DNA of 64,000 nucleotides, from positions 10,696,501 to 10,760,500 of the forward strand of contig OY747723.1 in NCBI GenBank assembly GCA_963556495.2. Direction: 5' to 3'. A program made the position numbers and the translations under genes. This document shows, piece by piece, positions 58,398-64,000 of the stretch. The notes beneath the pieces are model-generated. The model did no database searches, had not been told where the DNA came from, and saw only the letters and a program-made list of their open reading frames with translations. Numbering within the stretch: position 1 is the stretch's first letter; each line of letters begins with the position of its first letter. The DNA is from Valencia hispanica (taxonomy: Eukaryota > Chordata > Actinopteri > Cyprinodontiformes > Valenciidae).

Positions 58398-60011
58398 ACA
58401 GGTCCTTCTCAAAAAATTAGTATATTGTGATAAAGTTCATTCTTTTCCATAATGTAATGATACGAATTTAACTTTCATATATTTTAGATTCATTGCTCAC
58501 CAACTGAAATATTTCAGGTCTTTTATTGCTTTAAAACTGATGATTTTGGCATACAGCTCATGAAAACTCAAAATACCTATCTCAAAAAATTAGCATATTT
58601 CATCCGACCAATAAAAGAAAAGTGTTTTTAATATAAAAAAAAAATCAACCTTCAAATAATTATGTTCAGTTATGCACTCAATACTTGGTCGGGAATCCTT
58701 TTGCAGAAATGACTGCTTCAATGCGGCGTGGCATGGAGGCAATCAGCCTGTGGCACTGCTGAGGTGTTATGGAGGCCCAGGATGCTTCGATAGCGGCCTT
58801 AAGCTCATCCAGAGTGTTGGGTCTTGCGTCTCTCAACTTCCTCTTCACAATATCCCACAGATTCTCTATGGGGTTCAGGTCAGGAGAGTTGGCAGGCCAA
58901 TTGAGCACAGTAATTCCATGGTCAGTAAACCATTTACCAGTGGTTTTGGCACTGTGAGCTGGTTCCAGGTCGTGCTGAAAAATGAAATCTTCATCTCTAT
59001 AATGCTTTTCAGCAGATGGAAGCACGAAGTGCTCCAAAATCTCCTTATAGCTAGCTGCATTGACCCTGCCCTTGATTAAACACAGTGGACCAACACCAGC
59101 AGCTGACATGGCACCCCAGACCATCACTGACTGTGGGTACTTGACACTGGACTTCAGGCATTTTGGCATTTCCTTCTCCCCAGTCTTCCTCCAGACTCTG
59201 GCACCTTGATTTCCGAATGACATGCAAAATTTGCTTTTATCCAAAAAAAGTACTTTGGACCACTGAGCAACAGTGCAGTGCTGCTTCTCTGTAGCCCAGG
59301 TCAGGCGCTTCTGTCGCTGTTTCTGGTTCAAAAGTGGCTTTACCTGGGGAATGCGGCACCTGTAGCCCATTTCCTGCACACGCCTGTGCATAGTGGCTCT
59401 GGATGTTTCTACTCCAGACTCAGTCCACTGCTTCCGCAGGTCCCCCAAGGTCTGGAATCGGTCCTTCTCCACAATCTTCCTCAGGGTCCGGTCACCTCTT
59501 CTCGTTGTGCAGCGTTTTCTGCCACACTTTTTCCTTCCCACAGACTTCCCACTGAGGTGCCTTGATACAGCACTCTGGGAACAGCCTATTCGTTCAGAAA
59601 TTTCTTTTTGTGTCTTACCCTCTTGCTTGAGGGTGTCAATGATGGCCTTCTGGGCAGCAGTCAGGTCAGCAGTCTTACCCATGATTGCGGTTTTGAGTAA
59701 TGAAGCAGGCTAGGAGTTTTTAAAAGCTTCAGGAATCTTTTTCAGGTGTTTGGAGTTAATTAGTTGATTCAGATGATTAGGTTAATAGCTCGTTTAGAGA
59801 ACCTTTTCATGATATGCTAATTTTTTGAGATAGGAATTTTGGGTTTTCATGAGCTGTATGCCAAAATCATCAGTTTTAAAACAATAAAAGACCTGAAATA
59901 TTTCAGTTGGTGTGCAATTAATCTAAAATATATGAAAGTTAAATTTTTATCATTAACTTATGGAAAAGAATGAACTTTATCACAATATGCTATTTTTTTT
60001 AGAAGGACCTG
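58398..60011 (-). mobile_element. Tc1/mariner element with long inverted repeats, nested in Harbinger
   Basis: It has TA duplications at 58396-58397 and 60012-60013. Terminal inverted repeats of about 205 bp (58398-58603 and 59806-60011) differ at few positions. Each repeat carries two related direct motifs, CTCAAAAAATTAG at the outer end and CTCAAAAAATTAGCAT at the inner end, the IR/DR layout of Sleeping Beauty-like elements. It carries an uninterrupted transposase frame, so it is the youngest DNA transposon in the window. Confidence 0.95.
58678..59682 (-). CDS. Tc1-type transposase, uninterrupted
   Basis: This is a 334-residue frame, close to the usual 340. The N-terminal paired-like DNA-binding part holds two helix-turn-helix regions (KTQKEISERIGCSQSAVSRH at 25-45; RATMHRRVQEMG near 100) with a basic RKKCGRKRCTTRRGD linker. 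The DDE core has VLFLDKSKFC (first D, near 150), FQHDLEPAHSAK (second D, near 240) and NSPDLNPIENLWDIVKRKL (E, near 275). The first motif is usually SDES; here LDKS keeps the D but changes its neighbours, so activity is uncertain. It cuts and pastes the element at TA. It lies antisense to the MADF gene and within the transposase intron of the Harbinger. Confidence 0.92.
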   Translation of the reverse strand: MGKTADLTAAQKAIIDTLKQEGKTQKEISERIGCSQSAVSRHLSGKSVGRKKCGRKRCTTRRGDRTLRKIVEKDRFQTLGDLRKQWTESGVETSRATMHRRVQEMGYRCRIPQVKPLLNQKQRQKRLTWATEKQHCTVAQWSKVLFLDKSKFCMSFGNQGARVWRKTGEKEMPKCLKSSVKYPQSVMVWGAMSAAGVGPLCLIKGRVNAASYKEILEHFVLPSAEKHYRDEDFIFQHDLEPAHSAKTTGKWFTDHGITVLNWPANSPDLNPIENLWDIVKRKLRDARPNTLDELKAAIEASWASITPQQCHRLIASMPRRIEAVISAKGFPTKY

Positions 60012-61171
60012 TATACATGAGAAACCGCAAATCTTGGAAAGAAAAGAATAGTGGTTCAGCTGCTGGCGTGCAGAAGACATGAAAATATTAGCAGATCATT
60101 TCCTTCCTGGAGCCATATCTTAAAGAGCGAGTCACAAGTGGAAACCTGACAGCAGATGACCCTCAACAGGAAGAGGAGATCATATTGACCCTTGAACCAG
60201 TACCAGAGGATGAAGATAGCTCTACAGTTTTTTCACACAACACTGATACTGTCAGTGACTGCAGTAGCCCATCCTCACTTGACCAGTCAATCCAGCAACA
60301 GTCCTCCATCCTCCAAATATCCCAGTCATCTTCTCTCAAGCCTACTCTTGGAAAACGGAAAAGGCCTCCTGACAGCTCATATATTTTAAGTTAATTTATT
60401 CCAGCAAAGCACAGTTTAGGCACTGAAAATTATATGCTATTTTAATTTGTTGTCCCTTTTTTGGTTCAAGTCAGGTGCAATGTAAATTTGAATGAAAAAT
60501 AACTTGCCATGTGTTGTTATACATTATGAACATTACTAATAACTACTTTGCACACTCTGTCATGGGGCTTTTATAAACAAATTGAGCATATTAATGGTAA
60601 TACCTGGAAAAAAATACAATGGGATATAATATAATTATTGCTCATTATATTGACTTACCTTAGACAGATAGCAATTCTTTCTATCTTTCTATCTTTGGGG
60701 TTACCATGGTGAGAAGGTGGAAAAATAGCTCTAGGCTGAGGCAAAAGTAGCTCCAGAATTGATCAGGATCAGTCTTGAGGTCCTGTACTAAATTATGGTA
60801 TTCACCGTTTGTTTTCCTTGTTTGTAATATGAGATGAACCCATTCACGTCTTTTTCTTTTCTTATATAGCAAAGTCAAAGATTTCATGTAACTCGAGCGA
60901 AATCTTGTGACAATTCATATTTGCCACTTCTTCACCCATGAACTGCTTTGATACCCCAAAATTCCCTCCAATCTGACAGCCAATCAAAACCACGTAAGAC
61001 TCGCCATTCATGATAGAACAGAGCACATCGCTGGCCGCTGCTGCGTCCCGTGTGTTTGGTTTCCAAACTGGTTGCAATGAGTTTCGCTGATCGCGGTCGT
61101 TTGTCTCCTCCCGTGTGTCGAGCCCATTGGCATCACTCGCGAAAGCTTTCCACCCAGCTGGTCCCAGTAGA

Positions 61172-61399
61172 TCACAAAATCACAGGAGAATTGCAATTGC
61201 ATAACTTAAAGCGTAGTATGCAGGGGAAAAATTTTAATTCTATGTTAATAAGCATAATGAATTCACCATCCACTCCCAGAACTGCAAACATTTCTTTCCA
61301 TGCCTTCTCCTTTTTCATGTTGTCCCTGTAAAAAATGATCACTGGCATCATATAAACTGGGTGAGTCTCCACTTCAAGGACTAACTTCTCCTTGTCCAT
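61172..61399 (-). pseudogene. Second MADF-type exon outside the Harbinger
   Basis: The frame MDKEKLVLEVETHPV, FYRDNMKKEKAWKEM and AVLGVDG matches the first exon of an MADF protein. It ends at a donor-like GGATG|GTGAAT near 61263. It is on the strand opposite to the MADF gene of the neighbouring Harbinger and lies just beyond its right inverted repeat. It may be a host exon or part of another element into which the Harbinger jumped. No second exon was found. Confidence 0.5.
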
Positions 61400-61754
61400 G
61401 ATAAATTCAACAAATCAGACCCACGAACCAACTGACTTCAACCCTGGTTTTTGTTTTTTCGTAGTTAAGCAATCAGAAATCTGCACGTGTCTTTTATTTG
61501 GAAAGTTTCAGCATCATTTTCACTGCTTCCAAGCGTGATTTTAAGTATGGTCTGATCAAACCATACAGCGTAAAAAATAGACCTGCTGCTTAAATTAAGT
61601 AGAGGGCTGCAACCGATTCCCGCTACTTCGCGCCCGGTGAAACGGTCCCATTGTCTTTAATGGCGGCTACCAGCTGCGTGTTATGCTTCGTAGATGTTAC
61701 ACGTCCGGTGGAAAGCTCCGGTGGAAAGCTCCACTGGACGCGTAAGCGGCGCGT
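61400..61754. other. Unassigned; motif similar to the left flank of the Harbinger
   Basis: A double GGTGGAAAGCTCC and CCACTGGAC (61708-61740) resembles the CCACTGGACCTTTCCAC stretch at 56634 in direct orientation. This may mark an older element around the Harbinger. Confidence 0.3.
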
Positions 61755-62420
61755 AACGTAATACTCGCTCTGGGCCTGACTCCCAGCTTGACCCAGGGCC
61801 AGCAGCTCACAGGCTGGAGGGACAGGCAGGACAGGCAGGTGGACCAACCACCTTTAGAACCATGAACACCAGGTGAACCAGGGTACCCACACTTAAGCAT
61901 CCCTCCGTGGACTAAGCCAAGCAATATGCACCGCCAGCATTGGCGTGCCTCTGGTAAGGCACGGCTCCATCAGTAGATGGGAGCTGGCCGTGGCTCCCTA
62001 TCCGAGCCCGAGTGCCTCTACACGGGCTCTTAGTGCCAAGCCCCGGCCCTCCTGTCATACTGAAGCTCAACACATTTTTTTCTTCCTCTTCTGGCAGAGC
62101 ACATCTCCACCAGTGGAGGGACCAGCAGGGGAGCCTGTCTCCAGGGCTCCGGACCTGACTCCCAGCTTGCCCCAGGGCCTGTAGCTAACAGGCTCGAGGG
62201 ACAAGCTGGGCAGCCTGGCTCCAGGGCTCCGAGCCTGACTCCCAACCCGACCCGGGCCCTGCCAGTGGCAGATAGAAGGGCAGGGCAGCCTGGCTCCAGT
62301 ACTCCGGGCCAGACTCCCAGCCTGATCCAGGGTCTGCAGCTCACAGGCTGGAAGGACAGGCAGGGTAGCCTAGCTCCAGGGCTCTGGGCCTGACTCCCAG
62401 CTGAGGCCGATTGCACGCAT
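61755..62420 (-). repeat. GC-rich degenerate tandem repeat (about 70-80 bp)
   Basis: Repeats of CCTGACTCCCAGCTTGACCC, CAGGGCC, CACAGGCTGGAGGGACAGGC and GGCTCC occur around 61775, 62150, 62230, 62300 and 62370. Nearby frames (CLSFQPVSCRPWIRLGVWP type) reflect the repeat. Its position beside the rRNA fragment suggests that it could be rDNA spacer, which is an inference. Confidence 0.55.
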
Positions 62421-62449
62421 AACACGGTCAGCTCGGAAACAGAGTCCAC

Positions 62450-62700
62450 CAGCAGTCACGCCTGCACATGCGGGCCTTGGTGGAGATGGGGCCCCCCTCC
62501 TGGCCCTGCATGGTCAGGAGGAGGAGGGAATGAGGGAAGGAGGAAGGAGGCCAACGGACGGCTACGGAGTGGTCCCAGATGGGGTCCGCACATCACGCCG
62601 GATGTCCTGAGTGGTCTGCACTTAGGGGAACGAAGGCGACACCCTGGAGGACCCGCCTGTGACTGCCCCAGCTGCGGAAGAGGACTTATGATTGATGGCA
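62450..62700 (-). other. ITS2-like sequence next to 5.8S fragment
   Basis: GC-rich sequence lies directly downstream (minus strand) of the 5.8S 3' end, at the place where ITS2 begins in an rDNA unit. Identity is inferred from position only, since ITS2 is poorly conserved. Confidence 0.4.
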
Positions 62701-62796
62701 AAGCATCCCTCAGACCGGCATAGCCCCAGTAGGAACCTGGGGTCGCAAGGTGCGTTCGAAGCGTCGATGATCAATGTGTCCTGCAATTCACATTAG
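62701..62796 (-). rRNA. 5.8S rRNA 3' fragment (pseudogene)
   Basis: On the minus strand CTAATGTGAATTGCAGGACA, CATTGATCATCGAC, CTTCGAACGCAC, TTGCG, CCCC.GGTTCCT and GGGGCTA..CC.GTCTGAG follow the 3' two thirds of vertebrate 5.8S rRNA with about ten differences and one insertion. It begins abruptly at 62796; the 5' part and ITS1 are absent. It cannot be a working rRNA gene and is a displaced rDNA piece. Confidence 0.85.
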
Positions 62797-62870
62797 GTCC
62801 CGTGAACGACCTGGGCGTGAGCGATTCTGAGGACCTGACTTGACCATCCAATGTCTTTCTTGGATGTTGT

Positions 62871-62924
62871 TAGGGTAGGGTAGGGTAGGGTAGGGTAGGG
62901 TAGGGTAGGGTAGGGTAGGGTAGG
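62871..62924 (+). repeat. TAGGG pentamer array
   Basis: Ten full TAGGG units plus TAGG. It is not the vertebrate telomere hexamer TTAGGG. On the minus strand it lies just after the donor side of a coding exon. Confidence 0.95.
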
Positions 62925-63357
62925 ACCTCCGCGACCTCTCCCATGGTCATGTTCACAAGGACCCCACTTCTGTGGCCATAAATACATGAAACAAAGGCAG
63001 CAACGTAACCAAAGAAAAGGCATTTTAACCGAGGTGAAGGAATTATGGCCATTTTCTTCAGAAGCCCAGGGATCTTTCTGCTGGCAAGGTCCCAAAATCT
63101 GGTCACGGTCTGTAGCTAAATTGTCCACTCTGCTTTCCTAGTTTTCAGCTCAATCTGGTAGCTCAAAACGCCTCCACGGATCTTTTTGAGACGGTGCTAT
63201 ATGGTATGGTGCACAGAAAAAAATCTAGGTCTGGGAGAGCCTGAACTTCACCGGTGATGTCATTCATGTAATTGAGGAACTGTTGCACATCAGTCATATA
63301 GGAGTAGATGGTGTACACCTTTCTTCCCTTCGCTGTCAGGAGTGAAGCCCATCTGCA
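62925..63357 (-). CDS. Exons of a tyrosine-recombinase-like protein (partial)
   Basis: Exon A (63357-63256) follows the acceptor ACGTTTGCAG and reads WASLLTAKGRKVYTIYSYMT, then DVQQFLNYM. This resembles the SAM-like core-binding region of tyrosine recombinases. Exon B (about 63112-62925, acceptor TTTAGCTACAG) reads TRFWDLASRKIPGLLKKMA and GYVAAFVSCIYGHRSGVLVN, MTMGEV. The Y.A....GHR.GV..NMT pattern is one I recognise from fish recombinase-like proteins of this kind. The phase between the two exons does not fit a direct join, so an exon may be missing or the gene is decayed. No catalytic Arg/Tyr pair is within the visible part. Confidence 0.5.
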
Positions 63358-63449
63358 AACGTGCATGAAAAGAACCTTACATCCTAGAAATTTCACAGCA
63401 GACCTTCACATCAGCTGAGCGAGAATTACCTGTGGATTCGTTGAACATC

Positions 63450-64000
63450 TGTCCTGATTTCACCCCTGTCCCTGAGTTTGCTGCACTCTCCCTCCACCTG
63501 CTGATTGCTCATTGTCTTCACCTGGGAAGCTCCCTATTTAAACTCCTGCTCTAGGCCTTCTCAGTGCGAGATCGTCTGCCTTTGTTATACCCTTCAAGCC
63601 CTGTTTAAGCTGCTAGTGTAAATCTGTCTATTGACTCTGCCTGTCCCTGACCACTGTTTTTGCCTTGCCCTTACTAGCTTCTGATAAGAGTTTTTTGTCC
63701 TCCTGTTGTTGAACCTTGTCTGATCTTGACCCTGTCTCAAGTTTATTTGACCTTGGATATTCCTCTGCTGAGAACCTCCTGTGTATGACCCTGGACTGTC
63801 TCTGGACTAAGAATTTCTGGATTGTGGGTGCCTTTCCCTGGTTTTGGTGAGCTCTTTGAAACCTCTGGGACTCCATTCTCGTCTCTCCCAACTCTGCAGA
63901 GACGGGACCCTTGGGATTCTCCAGCTCCTGGTAAACTCCTTTCTTCTGTTGTTGATTTCCCTGGGTTTCTCATCCCATCACCCCGCTCACCTCAGTTTTG
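63450..64000 (+). mobile_element. LTR-like sequence running off the window end
   Basis: It starts TGTCCTGATTTCACCCC. It has a TATA-like CTATTTAAACTCC near 63533 and a long C/T-rich transcribed part with no open frame. Its style matches Gypsy LTRs of fish. The second LTR, internal region and target duplication would lie beyond the window. Confidence 0.5.

Larger units (their letters stand above)
56933..60394 (+). pseudogene. Harbinger MADF (Myb/SANT-like) DNA-binding protein
   Basis: Exon 1 (56933-57085) starts MLLSHLRENIEEKFILVV and holds the MADF motif FPELYN, AAAWEIVG. The donor CAA|GTAAGT joins in frame to exon 2 at 58357 (acceptor TTTTTTACAG), giving VSLPKSGEKNLKD. The Tc1 splits exon 2 at 58397; reading resumes at 60014 with RNRKSWKEKNSGSAAG, FLEPYLKERV and an acidic, then Ser-rich and basic tail (GKRKRPP) to the stop at 60394. 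A one-base loss at the Tc1 junction region and two stops (near 60078 and 60087) make it a pseudogene. In active Harbingers this protein carries the transposase to the nucleus and the transposon ends. Confidence 0.75.
57304..60887 (-). pseudogene. Harbinger transposase (HARBI1-like), two exons
   Basis: Exon 1 (60887-60659) starts MKSLTLLYKKRKRREWV and continues GEYHNLVQDL, FWSYFCLS, ending CLR at a donor AAG|GTAAGT. Exon 2 starts at 58209 after TTTTTCAG with YLATGDSFSTIGFNYRVGRS, so the join is in frame. The DDE part follows: FPNYIGALVGKHVML (a V stands where the first catalytic D is expected), VVDVHYMFRVIDVGG (second D), VADEAFPL (E), then a stop in ARRIV|NAFG near 57606, a frameshift, KATCVLQN and the end SPAGEVPWQ near 57310. 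The intron holds exon 2 of the MADF gene and the Tc1. The loss of D and the nonsense codon make it inactive. Confidence 0.85.
56645..61150. mobile_element. PIF/Harbinger transposon with two interleaved genes and a nested Tc1
   Basis: The left end (CTTTCCACAAGGTGC..GGCTCGACACATGGGAGG, to 56690) and the reverse complement of the right end (CTTTCGCGAGTGATGCC..GGCTCGACACACGGGAGG, 61105-61147) form imperfect terminal inverted repeats of about 40 bp. Inside are a plus-strand MADF gene and a minus-strand transposase, each with one intron. A Tc1 inserted at 58398 adds 1.6 kb. Exact outer ends and the 3-bp target duplication were not fixed. Confidence 0.75.

Noticed and set aside
62871..62924. Interstitial telomere repeat
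   Set aside because: The unit is TAGGG (5 bp) without the second T of TTAGGG throughout.

Overview
The window looks like a gene-poor, repeat-dense stretch of a ray-finned (probably teleost) fish genome. Evidence: a Rex3/RTE LINE with a GATG tail, several CR1/L2-group LINEs, chromodomain Ty3/Gypsy elements, Tc1/mariner transposons, PIF/Harbinger elements with a MADF partner gene, and tRNA-derived SINEs, all in AT-rich, intron-style vertebrate sequence. I found no complete ordinary host gene. All calls come from reading sequence and translations; family names rest on motif recognition, and no database search was run.

Layout. 1-11.5 kb: AT-rich sequence with a 175-bp tandem duplication, decayed Tc1 and Rex3 scraps, a hAT-like end and a 5'-truncated L2-type LINE (6.4-8.0 kb). 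11.5-18.8 kb: a SINE, an LTR-like block carrying a two-phase 29/31-bp minisatellite, a LINE piece, a Harbinger remnant, a solo LTR, a small MITE and two decayed Tc1 copies. 18.8-22.1 kb: a near full-length Rex3 inserted into a Tc1 remnant, with a matching target duplication. 22.8-29.5 kb: an unassigned element with inverted ends and many AGACGT motifs, holding two good exons; inside it sits a young LTR element (25011-29321, target duplication CGTAT) with no pol gene, whose only coding region is a long Pro-rich tandem-repeat protein.

29.8-43 kb: two nested Gypsy elements on the minus strand, broken by LINE and Tc1 insertions, then a plus-strand gag fragment cut by a second member of the repeat-protein LTR family. 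43-50 kb: an L2 LINE whose central 4.66 kb is inverted in place, itself carrying a second LINE (44716-48123) with esterase-type ORF1, endonuclease and RT. 51.6-53.1 kb: an unexplained GC-rich block. 56.6-61.2 kb: a Harbinger transposon whose two genes are interdigitated on opposite strands, with a Tc1 carrying an uninterrupted 334-codon transposase inside it. 61.7-64 kb: GC-rich repeats, a 96-bp 5.8S rRNA fragment with ITS2-like sequence, a TAGGG array, exons of a tyrosine-recombinase-like protein, and the start of an LTR-like unit.

The best candidates for something undescribed are the repeat-protein LTR family (25.0-29.3 kb and 41.8-43.0 kb), the AGACGT-rich element with its spliced gene, the interleaved Harbinger gene pair, and the 51.6-53.1 kb GC-rich block.
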